Shown here in pieces: positions 48,941 to 59,775 of a stretch of 64,000 nucleotides of DNA (positions are counted from its first letter, which is position 1; each line of letters begins with the position of its first letter). Where the stretch lies: contig JADLBC010000045.1 of assembly GCA_020847985.1 (NCBI GenBank), positions 29,243-93,242 of the forward strand, in the 5' to 3' direction. A program made the translations under genes and the position numbers. The stretch comes from Dehalococcoidia bacterium. Its GTDB lineage: Bacteria > Chloroflexota > Dehalococcoidia > Tepidiformales > Tepidiformaceae. The notes under the pieces were generated by a model. The model was given only the letters and a program-made list of their open reading frames with translations, did not search any database and was not told the origin of the DNA.

Positions 48941-49035
48941 GTAGTGCAGTCTACAGGCCCGCCCCGCTACGCGTCCCTTCCCTGCAATGACGCGTGAAAT
49001 CGCACGGATTCGGGATGGCCAAAGCCCGGGCGCGC

Positions 49036-50796
49036 CTACCCGATGACCCGCAGCCCGAGCTCCTTCAGCTGCGCGTCATCCACCGGCGAAGGCGCGCTCA
49101 TCAGCGGGTCCGTGCCCGATGACGCCTTCGGGAACGCGATCACGTCGCGGATGTTCTCCGTGCCCACCAGCGACATCATCAGCCGGTCGATCCCGAGCCC
49201 GGCGCCACCCATCGGCGGCGCCCCGAATTCCAGCGCGTCGAGGAGGACGCCGAAGCGCTCGCGCTGCTGCTCGGGCGAGTGGCGCATCATGCCCAGGATC
49301 CGCTCCTGGTCGGCGCGGTTGCTGATGCGGATGGAGCCGCCGCCGACCTCCGCGCCGTTCAAGGTCAGGTCGTACTGCCGCGCGATCACCCTGCCCGGGT
49401 CGGTGTCGAGCAGCGGGCGGTCCACTTCCCGGAAGCCGCTGAACGGGTTGTGCGTCGCGTCCCAGCGCTCTTCGTCCGGCCGCCACTCCAGCAGCGGGAA
49501 GCCCGTGACCCACGCAAACGAGAGCTGGTTCGGGTCCTTCAACCCGAGGCTGTTGCCCAGGGCATCGCGCACTTCGTACAGCGACTTCGCCACCACCTCC
49601 GGACGGTCCGCCACGATCACGACCATGTCGCCGTCGGCCGCGCCCGCGATGCCGCGAATCGCGTTCACCTCGGACTCCGAGAGGAACTTCGCGATGGGCG
49701 AACGCAGCTCGGAACCGGCGAAGCCGATGTAGGCGAGGCCCTTCGCGCCGCCCGCGCGCGCCGTCTCGGTGAGCGCGTCGATCTCCCGGCGCGTCATGCC
49801 GGCCTGCCCGGGGATGCGAATCGCCTTGATCTCGCCGTCGTTCGCCAGCGCGTCCTGAAACACCTTGAACTCGCTCCGCCGCACCGCATCGGCGATGTCG
49901 ACGAACTCCAACCCATAGCGGAGGTCCGGCCGGTCGATGCCGTAGCGGCGCATGCAGTCGAAGTAATCCAGGCGGGGGAACGGCGTGCCGGCGAGTGGCC
50001 GCCCGCCGCCGAAGCGCTGCCCGATTCCCGTATACAGCTCCTCGACGAGGCCCATCACGTCCTCTTCGTCGACGAAGCTCATCTCGAGGTCCAGTTGCGT
50101 GTGCTCGGCCACCCGGTTCGCGCGGAAGTCCTCGTCCCGGTAGCAGCGCGCGAGCTGGAAGTACTTTTCCACCCCCGCCACCATCAACAGCTCTTTCAGG
50201 ATCTGCGGCGACTGTGGCAGCGCGAAGAACTGCCCGGGCCGCATCCGCGAAGGCACCAGGAAGTCGCGCGCCCCTTCCGGGGTCGACTTGATCAGCGTCG
50301 GCGTCTCGACCTCGATGAAGCCGCGGTCGCTCAGGAAGTCGCGGATGTAGCGAACGACTTCGTGCCGCAGGCGGATGATGCTGCCGGCCTCGGGGCGCCG
50401 CAGGTCCAGGTAGCGGTAGCGCAGGCGAAGCTGCTCATCCACCTCGACGGGCTCATTGATGTAGAAGGGCGGCGTCTGCGCCTCGGCCAGCACTTCGATC
50501 TTCGCCGGCACGACTTCGACCTCGCCGGTGGGGATATTCGGGTTGATCGTCGCGTCCGAACGAAGGCGCACCTCGCCCTCGATGGCGAGCACCCATTCCG
50601 TGCGCGCGCGGTGGGCGGCTTCATGGGCCTCGGCCTGGTCGGGGCTGAGCACGATCTGCACGATCCCGTGCGAATCCCGCAGGTCGATGAAGATGAGGCC
50701 GCCATGGTCGCGCCGGCGGTGGACCCAGCCGGCGAGGCGCACCGTGCGGCCGGCATCGGCGGCGCGCAGATCCCCGCAGTACGTATCCTTCAACAT
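49036..50796 (-). CDS. aspS: Aspartate--tRNA ligase
   Basis: MLKDTYCGDLRAADAGRTVRLAGWVHRRRDHGGLIFIDLRDSHGIVQIV; QSPQILKELLMVAGVEKYFQLARCYRDEDFRANR; C-terminal GAPPMGGAGLGIDRLMMSLVG. Start corrected to ATG 50796. Confidence 0.96.
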   Translation of the reverse strand: MLKDTYCGDLRAADAGRTVRLAGWVHRRRDHGGLIFIDLRDSHGIVQIVLSPDQAEAHEAAHRARTEWVLAIEGEVRLRSDATINPNIPTGEVEVVPAKIEVLAEAQTPPFYINEPVEVDEQLRLRYRYLDLRRPEAGSIIRLRHEVVRYIRDFLSDRGFIEVETPTLIKSTPEGARDFLVPSRMRPGQFFALPQSPQILKELLMVAGVEKYFQLARCYRDEDFRANRVAEHTQLDLEMSFVDEEDVMGLVEELYTGIGQRFGGGRPLAGTPFPRLDYFDCMRRYGIDRPDLRYGLEFVDIADAVRRSEFKVFQDALANDGEIKAIRIPGQAGMTRREIDALTETARAGGAKGLAYIGFAGSELRSPIAKFLSESEVNAIRGIAGAADGDMVVIVADRPEVVAKSLYEVRDALGNSLGLKDPNQLSFAWVTGFPLLEWRPDEERWDATHNPFSGFREVDRPLLDTDPGRVIARQYDLTLNGAEVGGGSIRISNRADQERILGMMRHSPEQQRERFGVLLDALEFGAPPMGGAGLGIDRLMMSLVGTENIRDVIAFPKASSGTDPLMSAPSPVDDAQLKELGLRVIG

Positions 50797-50884
50797 CCTG
50801 CCAATGTAGCAATCGCCCGGGGTACGCGCCGATGCCTTCAGCGCCCGCGACGCGTACACTCCCGCGCCGAAAGGGGTGCTCTCG

Positions 50885-52027
50885 ATGGCTTTCGTGCTTC
50901 GTGGCGGCAGGACCTGGGACGGGACGGGCGAGGAGGCGCGCGAGGGCGACCTCGCCGTCGACGGGCGCATCGCCGCGCTTGATGGCGGCTCCGGCGAGAA
51001 CATCGATATCTCCGGGTGCACCGTCGTCCCCGGGCTCATCGAAGCCCACGCCCACCTCTGTTTCAACGGTGCAACGGACTGGCGCCAGGTCTACGACGCC
51101 GATTCGCCCACCACCATGGCCCTACGCATGGCGGGCAACGGCCGCGCGATGCTTGAGGCGGGCATCACCACGGTGCGCGATCTCGGCGCCCCCACGGCGG
51201 TCTCCATCGACGTGCGCGACGCCTTCGCGAACGGGCTCGCCGCCGGCCCCGATTTGCTCGTGGCGGGTGCGCCCGTCACCACCACCGGCGGACACTGCCA
51301 CTTCATGGGCGGTGAAGCCGATGGCGAGCTCGAAGTGCGCCGCGCCGTCCGCGACCGCGTCAAGGCCGGCTGCGACTGGATCAAGATCATGGCCACGGGC
51401 GGCAACATGACCCGCGGCACGAACACCCTGGCCGCCCAGTTCACCGTCCCGGAGTTGCGCGCCTGCATCGAGGAAGCCCACCGCCTGCGCAAGCGTGTCG
51501 CCGCGCACTGCCACGGCACGGCCGGCATCCGCGTCGCCGTCGAGGCCGGTGTCGACATGCTTGAACACTGCTCCTTCACGGGCGAAGGCCGCATCGACTT
51601 CGACCCCGCCATCGTCGACCAGATCGCCGCGAAGGGGATCGCGGTCTCGCCCACCGTCTCCATCGGTTGGCGCCGCTGGGCCGACGATGGCCTGCGAAAG
51701 GCCCGCGCCGATGCCCTCAAGGCGATGTTTGCGAAGGACTGCAAGGTCATCATGAGCACGGACTGCGGCATCCCCGGTGTCCCCCACACGGCACTCGGGG
51801 CCGCGCTCGACGTCCTCGCCGAATACACGGGCATCTCGCGCGCCCACGCCCTCCGGCTCGCGACCAGCCGCGCCGCCGAGCTGCTCGACCTGCCGGACCG
51901 CGGCGTCATCGCCGTGGGCAAGCGCGCCGACCTGCTCGTGGTCGAAGGTGACCCGCTCGCGGACCTCCTCTCGCTGGAGCGCGTGCGGCTCGTCGTGAAG
52001 GACGGGGAGGTCGTCTTCCGGCGCTGA
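50885..52027 (+). CDS. Metal-dependent amidohydrolase
   Basis: GCTVVPGLIEAHAHLCFNG, AHCHGTAGIRVAVEAGVDMLEHCSF, LATSRAAELLDLPDRGVIAVGKRADLLVVEGDPL. Confidence 0.92.
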   Translation: MAFVLRGGRTWDGTGEEAREGDLAVDGRIAALDGGSGENIDISGCTVVPGLIEAHAHLCFNGATDWRQVYDADSPTTMALRMAGNGRAMLEAGITTVRDLGAPTAVSIDVRDAFANGLAAGPDLLVAGAPVTTTGGHCHFMGGEADGELEVRRAVRDRVKAGCDWIKIMATGGNMTRGTNTLAAQFTVPELRACIEEAHRLRKRVAAHCHGTAGIRVAVEAGVDMLEHCSFTGEGRIDFDPAIVDQIAAKGIAVSPTVSIGWRRWADDGLRKARADALKAMFAKDCKVIMSTDCGIPGVPHTALGAALDVLAEYTGISRAHALRLATSRAAELLDLPDRGVIAVGKRADLLVVEGDPLADLLSLERVRLVVKDGEVVFRR

Positions 52028-52126
52028 GCGGCGACACTCCGGCTCGCTCGCCTGCGACCAAACCGGCCTGCTGATAGACTCGCCCTCCGTGGGCGCACGC
52101 GCCCCAACTTTCCCGGGGGATCACGC

Positions 52127-52777
52127 ATGAAACTCGCTTTCGTCGGGGGCACCGGCCCCGAAGGGCTGGGCCTCGCGATGCGCATGGCGCACGCCGGCCA
52201 CGAAGTCGCTATCGGTTCGCGTTCGACCGAGCGCGGCGAAGAGGGCGCGGCGAAGGTCCGCGAAGTCGTCCCCGCCGCCGTCGCAACGGGTGGCGCGAAC
52301 GCCGATGTCGTCGGCGATGCCGAGGTCGTGTTCCTCACCTTCCCCTACAGCGGCCAGCACGACACCCTCGCCGCCCTTGGTGCGAAGCTCGATGGCAAGA
52401 TCGTGTGCAACGTGGTCGCCCCGCTCGAGTTCGAAAAAGGCATCGGCGCCGTCGCACTCAATGTCCCCGGCGCGAGCGCGGCCCAGGAAGCCGCCGCCCA
52501 GCTCCCGAACGCCCGCGTCGTCTCCGCCTTCCAGAACATGAGCGCCGAGAAGCTCATGGAGATCGACCACGAAATCGATTGCGACGTCCTCGTCTGCGGG
52601 CGCGATGCCGAGGCGAAGCAGGTCGTCATCGGCCTCGCGAACCAGGTCGCGGGCGTGCGCGGCGTCGATGCCGGCGGCCTCTCCCAGAGCCGCTACGTCG
52701 AAATGCTCACCTCGCTCCTCATCAACCTCAATCGCAAATACAAGACGCAGACGAGCATCCGCGTCGTCGGGCTCTAG
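52127..52777 (+). CDS. npdG: NADPH-dependent F420 reductase
   Basis: MKLAFVGGTGPEGLGLAMRMAHAGHEVAIGSRSTERGEE...VVSAFQNMSAEKLMEIDHEIDCDVLVCG; next to cofE. Confidence 0.9.
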   Translation: MKLAFVGGTGPEGLGLAMRMAHAGHEVAIGSRSTERGEEGAAKVREVVPAAVATGGANADVVGDAEVVFLTFPYSGQHDTLAALGAKLDGKIVCNVVAPLEFEKGIGAVALNVPGASAAQEAAAQLPNARVVSAFQNMSAEKLMEIDHEIDCDVLVCGRDAEAKQVVIGLANQVAGVRGVDAGGLSQSRYVEMLTSLLINLNRKYKTQTSIRVVGL

Positions 52778-52786
52778 GAGGCTGCC

Positions 52787-53539
52787 ATGCCCGGACTTCA
52801 GATCTTCGGCGTCCCGGGGCTCCCCGAGATCACGAAGGGCGCCGACCTGGGCGCCATGATTCTCGAAGCTGCCGCCGCTGCCGGCACCCCGCTCGAAAGC
52901 GGCGATGTCGTCGTCGTCACATCCAAGGTCGTCTCCAAGGCCGAGGGCCAGACGGTCGAACTCGCCGATGTCGAAGTGTCGCCCTTCGCCCGCCAGTACG
53001 CGGAACGCTGGGAGAAGGAGCCCGCCATCGTCGAGATCGTCCTTCGCGAATCGAAGCGTGTTGTGCGGCAGGTCGGGCCCGTGCTCATCACCGAAACCCA
53101 CCACGGCTTCATCTGCGCCAACGCTGGCGTCGACCAGTCCAGCTCCGGCGCTCACGGCCGTGCCGTGCTTCTCCCCGCCGACCCGGATGCCAGCTGCCGC
53201 GGCATGCGCGCGGCGTTCGCGGCAAAGGGCGTCGATGCCGCCGTGATCATCTCCGATACCTTCGGGCGCCCCTGGCGCGAAGCCCAGACCGATATCGCCA
53301 TCGGCATCGCCGGCCTCGATCCCGTGCTCAGCTACATCGGCCAGGTCGACCCGCACGGACACGAATTCCGTGTGCAGGCGCTCTGCGTCGCCGACGAGCT
53401 CGCCGGCGCGGCGGAACTGGTGAAGGGCAACCTCAGCCGCGTGCCGGTGGCCGTCATCCGCGGCTACACGTGGGAACCGAACGACGACGCCTCCATGCGC
53501 TCCATCATCCGCGACAGCGAGCGGGACCTCTTCCGCTAA
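52787..53539 (+). CDS. cofE: Coenzyme F420-0:L-glutamate ligase
   Basis: VVVTSKVVSKAEGQTVEL; THHGFICANAGVDQSS; ISDTFGRPWREAQTDIAIGIAGLDPVLSYIGQVDPHG. Confidence 0.93.
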   Translation: MPGLQIFGVPGLPEITKGADLGAMILEAAAAAGTPLESGDVVVVTSKVVSKAEGQTVELADVEVSPFARQYAERWEKEPAIVEIVLRESKRVVRQVGPVLITETHHGFICANAGVDQSSSGAHGRAVLLPADPDASCRGMRAAFAAKGVDAAVIISDTFGRPWREAQTDIAIGIAGLDPVLSYIGQVDPHGHEFRVQALCVADELAGAAELVKGNLSRVPVAVIRGYTWEPNDDASMRSIIRDSERDLFR

Positions 53540-53601
53540 GAAGGTGCCTCCATACGCCGGAGTGCTAGAGTGGTGGCCCGAATGACTGGAACGAGGGCGG
53601 T

Positions 53602-54096
53602 ATGACGCAGGCGCTCGCCGAGGACGCCATCGAAAAGGCGGCCTACCATCTCGCGTTCGCGACCACCATGTTCGATCCCCTGCGCTTCCGCGCCTGGGCC
53701 GAGCTTGGGCTCACCACCGCACAGCTGCGCGTGATGTTCCTCCTCCGCGATATGCCCGGTGTCACCGCCGGCGAACTCGCCACCCGGCTCAAGGTCACCC
53801 CGCCGACCATCTCCGGTATCGTCGACCGGCTCGTGAAGCTGGAGCTCGTCCGGCGCGAATTTGACCCCGCCGACCGCCGGCTCGTGCGCAATCACCTCAC
53901 GGCCGATGGCACCGCCGCCTGCAGCCGTCTCGAGCGCGGCGCCGAGCTTTTCACTCACCGCATCATGTCCGAGATGAGCCCGGACGACCTCGAAGCGCTC
54001 ACCCGCGGGCTCGAAGCGTTCATCGGCGCCAGCCGCCTCGTCGAGCGCATCGACCCCGACCTCGCACAGCGCGCCTGGGCAGGAGAGAAGCCGTGA
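53602..54096 (+). CDS. MarR-family transcriptional regulator
   Basis: LTTAQLRVMFLLRDMPGVTAGELATRLKVTPPTISGIVDRLVKLELVRREFDPADRRLVRNHLT. Confidence 0.92.
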   Translation: MTQALAEDAIEKAAYHLAFATTMFDPLRFRAWAELGLTTAQLRVMFLLRDMPGVTAGELATRLKVTPPTISGIVDRLVKLELVRREFDPADRRLVRNHLTADGTAACSRLERGAELFTHRIMSEMSPDDLEALTRGLEAFIGASRLVERIDPDLAQRAWAGEKP

Positions 54097-54806
54097 CCAC
54101 ACGCCGTGTCCGCACCATGGACCTGGAAGACCCCTTCGTCGCCTCCTTCGATGGCATGTGCGAACTCCTGCTCGTACGCCACGGCGAGCAGCAGTTTCGC
54201 GAGAACATCCCTCTCGGCGAAGCCCTCGATGCCCCGCTCTCCGACCTGGGCTGGAAGCAGGCCCGCGCCGTGGGCGAACGGCTGAAGGATGCGCGCATCG
54301 GCGCCGTCTACTGCAGCCCCCTCCAGCGCGCGCACAACACCGCCATCGAAATCGCTCGCCATCACGGCCTCGAGCCGCGGATTGATGCCCGGCTCAGTGA
54401 AATCGACCTCTGGAAGAACGCGCCCCAGGACAAGGGCCTCCTCGACCTCTACACACGGGACGAGCTGGTCGCCGTCTACCGCGAGGTCGCGGCCACGCGG
54501 CGCCACTCGGCCTACCCCTACTGCGAGGATGCCGATGCCTTCCGCGACCGCGTCGTGAGCGCGATCGACGCGATCGTCGAAGCTAACGTCGGCCATCGCG
54601 TGGTCGTCGCCTGCCACGGCGGCGTCATCAACGCCTACCTTGCCCACCTGCTGCGCTCCGCCTACGACCACCTCGTCTCGGTGCATCACACCTCGATTAC
54701 GGTCGTCCGCGCCGCCGACACCCGCCGCGAACTGCTGACCATCAACGACTACGCCCACGTGATGCCGATCCAGAGTTCGCGCGGCTCGCTCAACTCCGCT
54801 CGCTAG
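54093..54806 (+). CDS. Histidine phosphatase superfamily protein
   Basis: CELLLVRHGEQQF; LSDLGWKQARAVGERLKDARIGAVYCSPLQRAHNTA; VVVACHGGVINAYLAHLL. Confidence 0.92.
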   Translation: MTTRRVRTMDLEDPFVASFDGMCELLLVRHGEQQFRENIPLGEALDAPLSDLGWKQARAVGERLKDARIGAVYCSPLQRAHNTAIEIARHHGLEPRIDARLSEIDLWKNAPQDKGLLDLYTRDELVAVYREVAATRRHSAYPYCEDADAFRDRVVSAIDAIVEANVGHRVVVACHGGVINAYLAHLLRSAYDHLVSVHHTSITVVRAADTRRELLTINDYAHVMPIQSSRGSLNSAR

Positions 54807-54934
54807 CCCCCAACGCGTGTTATCGCGCACGTAAACGCCAATTCGGCGCGATCTGTGCTGCGCGCCGCAGATACGTCTGTCGATTACAAAGCGATCGTAT
54901 ATTCTTCTGTCCGATCTCCGGGGAGGGTCAGATC

Positions 54935-55981
<1,047 letters not shown>

Positions 55982-56104
55982 CCTCGACGCAGCGGTTTCG
56001 CTCCGAACGGCCGCCCGTGGAGGGCGGCCGTCGTGCGTCCCCGGGGCGCTTTCCCGCCGCCGCCCGAACGGCTAGGGTGGATCATCCGCTCCCCCGGAGG
56101 ATGG

Positions 56105-57751
56105 ATGGCCCCGCAACCAGCCTCGCGGCCTCTCGGCGAACTCCTCACGCACCGCCAGAAGATGGTCCTGCTCACCACGCTCATGCTCTCGATGTTCGTG
56201 GGCGCCCTCGACCAGACGATCATGTCCACCGCCACCCCGAGCATCATCGCCGACCTCGGCGGCTTCTCCCTGCTCTCGTGGCTCTTCACCAGCTACATGC
56301 TCGCCTCCACGGTCGTCGTGCCGCTCGTCGGCAAGCTTTCGGACATGTTCGGTCGGCGGGTGTTCCTGCTCGGCGGCCTCGTCATCTTCATGGCTTCCTC
56401 CGCGGCCTGCGGCGCCGCCCCCTCGATGATCACCCTCATCCTCTTCCGTGCCGTCCAGGGCATCGGCGGCGGCCTCATCTTCGCCTCCGTGTTCTCCACC
56501 GTCGGCGACCTCTTCCCGCCCGCCGAGCGCGGCAAGTACATGGGCTTCTTCACCGGCACGTTCAGCCTCGCCAGCATTCTCGGCCCCACCATCGGCGGCC
56601 TCCTCACCGATCACGCGGGCTGGCGCTGGGTGTTCTTCATAAACGTGCCGTTCGGGCTGGTCGCCATTCCGCTCATCTGGCGAAACCTGCCGCATACGGC
56701 CGCATCGATGTCCCGGAAGATCGACTTCGCCGGCTCCGTGCTGCTTTCGATCGCGACCGTTTCGCTCCTGCTCGGCCTCGTCTGGGCGGAGGAGGCCTAC
56801 GGGTGGGGTTCGGCGCAGACGGTCGGGCTGATCGCCGGCGCCATCGTGTTCGCCATCCTCTTCGTCATCCAGGAGAACCGCCACCCGGAGCCGATCATCC
56901 CGCTCGTACTGTTCAAGAACCGCACGTTCCTGCTGGCAAACCTCGTGGTGTTCGCCCTCGGCGGCGGCATCTTCGGCACGATGGCCTACCTGCCCGTGTT
57001 CGTGCAGACATCGCTTGGCGGCTCGGCCACGACGTCGGGCCTGATCACGACGCCGCAATCGCTCGGCATCCTCGCCACGAGCATCATCGGCGGCCAGGTG
57101 ATCTCCCGGACGGGCCGCTACCGCTGGCTGACGATCGCCGGCGCCTGCTTCATCCTCGCGGCGACGCTGCTGCAGACGACCCTCGGCGCGGGCAGCCCGG
57201 AGTGGCACATCAGCGTGTTCATGGTGGTCATGGGTCTCGGCTTCGGCATGGTCATGCCCACGATGTCCGTCGTCATCCAGAACGCCGTCTCCCACCAGTA
57301 CCTGGGCGTGGCCACCAGTTCGCGGCAGTTCTTCATGCAAATCGGCCAGGTGCTCGGCACCGCCATCTTCGGCGTCATCCTCGCCACCACGTACCACTCA
57401 TCGTTCAGCGCCGAACTCTCGCCCGAGGCGCACGCGAACATCCCGCCGGCCACGCTCCAGGCGTTCGATGACCCCACGATGTCGCTCGACCGGCGCACCT
57501 TCGAACGGGTGAAGCACGAAGTTCGCGCGGTACCGGGCGGGGAGGCGCTGCTGGACAACGCCCTCGCTGCCCAGCGCGTGGCCGTCGCCGAAGGGATCCA
57601 TCGCCTCTTCCTGATCTCGGTCGCGATAGCCGTCTTCGGGCTCGCGATGACGGTACTCTCGCGCGAACTGCCGCTGCGGCGCGGGTTCGGTCCGGCGGCT
57701 GAAGGCGGCCAGCCCGGCCAACCCACGCCGGTCCCCATCGACGCGCACTGA
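56105..57751 (+). CDS. DHA2/EmrB-type MFS drug transporter
   Basis: LSMFVGALDQTIMSTATPSIIADLGGFSLLSWLFTSYMLASTVVVPLVGKLSDMFGRRVF; many TM segments. Start uncertain (56033 or 56105). Confidence 0.9.
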   Translation: MAPQPASRPLGELLTHRQKMVLLTTLMLSMFVGALDQTIMSTATPSIIADLGGFSLLSWLFTSYMLASTVVVPLVGKLSDMFGRRVFLLGGLVIFMASSAACGAAPSMITLILFRAVQGIGGGLIFASVFSTVGDLFPPAERGKYMGFFTGTFSLASILGPTIGGLLTDHAGWRWVFFINVPFGLVAIPLIWRNLPHTAASMSRKIDFAGSVLLSIATVSLLLGLVWAEEAYGWGSAQTVGLIAGAIVFAILFVIQENRHPEPIIPLVLFKNRTFLLANLVVFALGGGIFGTMAYLPVFVQTSLGGSATTSGLITTPQSLGILATSIIGGQVISRTGRYRWLTIAGACFILAATLLQTTLGAGSPEWHISVFMVVMGLGFGMVMPTMSVVIQNAVSHQYLGVATSSRQFFMQIGQVLGTAIFGVILATTYHSSFSAELSPEAHANIPPATLQAFDDPTMSLDRRTFERVKHEVRAVPGGEALLDNALAAQRVAVAEGIHRLFLISVAIAVFGLAMTVLSRELPLRRGFGPAAEGGQPGQPTPVPIDAH

Positions 57752-57757
57752 CCGCCG

Positions 57758-59386
57758 CTACCGCTCCAGCGAGGCGATGAGCGGGTAGAGCGGCTGTCCG
57801 CCGGGCATGCACTCGACCTCCGCCAGCGGGAATACGCCGGCCACCCGCGCGCGGAGCGTGTCCGGATCGCCGGCGAACTCGCGGCCCGGGTAGAGCGTCA
57901 CCAGTCCGCCTTCGCTCGCGCCCGCCATCCGCAGCCCGGCCAGCACCGCCGCTTCGATCGACTCCGAAGCGGCCACCAGTTCGCCGTCGAAGAGCGCGAT
58001 CGCCTGCCCGGCGGTGACGGCGACGCCTCCCGCGGTACGGCTCGCCCCTGCGATGGTCACTTCCACCGTCGCGACGGCGGCCATCGCCTCGGCCATGGCG
58101 TCCACATTGGCGGCGGCCGGCCGGGTGGCATCGAAGGCGAGCGCCGCGGCCAGCCCCTCCACGAGCGACGCGCTGGGCACCACCGTCAACCTGCACGAGG
58201 CGAGGCTGGCGGCCTGCCCGGCGGCGAGCCGGACGTTCTTGTGGTTGGGTAGCACGAGCACTTCGGGGGCGCCCGTGGCATCGGCCGCCGCCGCGATGTC
58301 GCCCGCCGGCGGCTTCACCACTTCGCCCAGGTCCGCCACGTGGGCGCCCATGCTTTCGAAGATGGCATCGAAGCCAGCGCCCCGGCTGAGTGCCAGGAGC
58401 GCCAGCGGCGCCGTCGCCCCCGCCCCTTTGGCCCGGAAGCGCACGTGCTGCGCCGACATGTCATCGACTTTGCGCCGCACGATCGTGCCCAGCGCCGCGA
58501 GCGCCGCAAGCGCGCCCGGGGCATCGTCCGTGTGCAGGTGCACGTGCGCGGCAGCGTCGTCGCCCACCACCACGACCGACCGGTTCGTCCCCGCGCCGGC
58601 GGCCGCGCGCACCGCATCGAGGTCGAGCGGGCGGCCATCCGCTTCGATGACCGCCTCCACGCAGAATCCGAAATTGCCGCCGTGGGCATCGCCGATGGCC
58701 GCGAGCGGCCGGCCGGGAGCCGCCAGCACGGGCGCCGGGGCTGCTTCGCCACGCAGCGATGCCAGCACACCCGCGAGGATGATGCAGATCCCCTCTCCAC
58801 CGGAGTCCGGGACGCCGGCCTCGCGGAGCGCAGGGAGCTGGTCCATGGTGGCGGCCTCCGCGCGGTCGGCGCCGGCCGCCGCTGCCGCGAGGATGTCCTC
58901 GGGCGTGAGCCCCTCATCCGCGGCGAGCGCCGCGGCCGCAGCTTCCGCGGCGGCGCGCAACACGGTGAGCATCGTGCCCTCGACCGGTTGGGAGACCGCG
59001 CGATAGGCCGCGGCCGCCGCCGTCGCGAGTGCCGTCGCAAGTGCGCGAGAGCCGGTCTCGGCGGCGCCTTCGAGCCCGTCCGCGAGCCCCCGCAGCGCCT
59101 GTGAGAGGATGACCCCGGAGTTGCCGCGCGCGCCGTAGAGGGCCCCCCGCGCGACCGCTCGGGCGACTTCGCTCGCGGTTGCCCCGGCCGGCAGGGAGCC
59201 CGCCGCCGCGACCGCTTCGCGCAGCGTCGCCGCCATGTTCGAGCCCGTGTCGCCGTCGGGGACGGGGTAGACGTTGATCGCATCGATCGCGGCGGCGGCG
59301 GCACTCAACGCCATGGATGCCGCTCGAAACGCCTCAAGGAGAGGCGCGCCGCCGGGTGCCGGGGGAGTAGGCAAGACGCTGCTCAC
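57758..59386 (-). CDS. fakA: DAK2-domain fatty acid kinase subunit FakA (YloV family)
   Basis: AINVYPVPDGDTGSNMAATLREAV; GARGNSGVILSQALRGLADGL; PALREAGVPDSGGEGICIILAGV. Confidence 0.9.
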   Translation of the reverse strand: MSSVLPTPPAPGGAPLLEAFRAASMALSAAAAAIDAINVYPVPDGDTGSNMAATLREAVAAAGSLPAGATASEVARAVARGALYGARGNSGVILSQALRGLADGLEGAAETGSRALATALATAAAAAYRAVSQPVEGTMLTVLRAAAEAAAAALAADEGLTPEDILAAAAAGADRAEAATMDQLPALREAGVPDSGGEGICIILAGVLASLRGEAAPAPVLAAPGRPLAAIGDAHGGNFGFCVEAVIEADGRPLDLDAVRAAAGAGTNRSVVVVGDDAAAHVHLHTDDAPGALAALAALGTIVRRKVDDMSAQHVRFRAKGAGATAPLALLALSRGAGFDAIFESMGAHVADLGEVVKPPAGDIAAAADATGAPEVLVLPNHKNVRLAAGQAASLASCRLTVVPSASLVEGLAAALAFDATRPAAANVDAMAEAMAAVATVEVTIAGASRTAGGVAVTAGQAIALFDGELVAASESIEAAVLAGLRMAGASEGGLVTLYPGREFAGDPDTLRARVAGVFPLAEVECMPGGQPLYPLIASLER

Positions 59387-59473
59387 GGGCTCCGTTCGGG
59401 GGACGGGTTTGGCCGCAAGGCCGGCCGCGTGCTAGCATTCACCTTCACGACCTTTTCATACAAGGGACTCCAC

Positions 59474-59704
59474 ATGGCCCGTGACGATACCATTCGCGAG
59501 GCGCTCGGCCTCGAACCGATTAAGCCCGGCTGGGGACGCCACATTCGCCACAAGCATGGCGGACGTTGGGAGCGCAAGGCCGTCCACAAGAGCCGCATGT
59601 TCAAGCAGAACGTGCACAAGAAGCGCGTCTTCATCGATGGCCAGTGGGTTCGCATCCCGCTGACCACGCGCGAGATGCGCTCCCTGCTCAAGCAGCAGGC
59701 CTGA
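59474..59704 (+). CDS. rpmB: Divergent 50S ribosomal protein bL28
   Basis: HIRHKHGGRWERKAVHKSRMFKQNVHKKRVFIDGQWVRIPLTTREMRSLLKQ aligns by eye with the L28 core; position next to fakA/yloV matches Firmicutes gene order. Confidence 0.72.
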   Translation: MARDDTIREALGLEPIKPGWGRHIRHKHGGRWERKAVHKSRMFKQNVHKKRVFIDGQWVRIPLTTREMRSLLKQQA

Positions 59705-59728
59705 CACCCCGCTTCGCCATCGCACGAA

Positions 59729-59752
59729 CGCCCGGCCTGCGCCGGGCGTTTT
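59729..59752 (+). terminator. Rho-independent terminator after rpmB
   Basis: cgcccggc-ctgc-gccgggcg followed by tttt. Confidence 0.75.
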
Positions 59753-59775
59753 CGCGTCCCCCCGCGATGCGGCGA

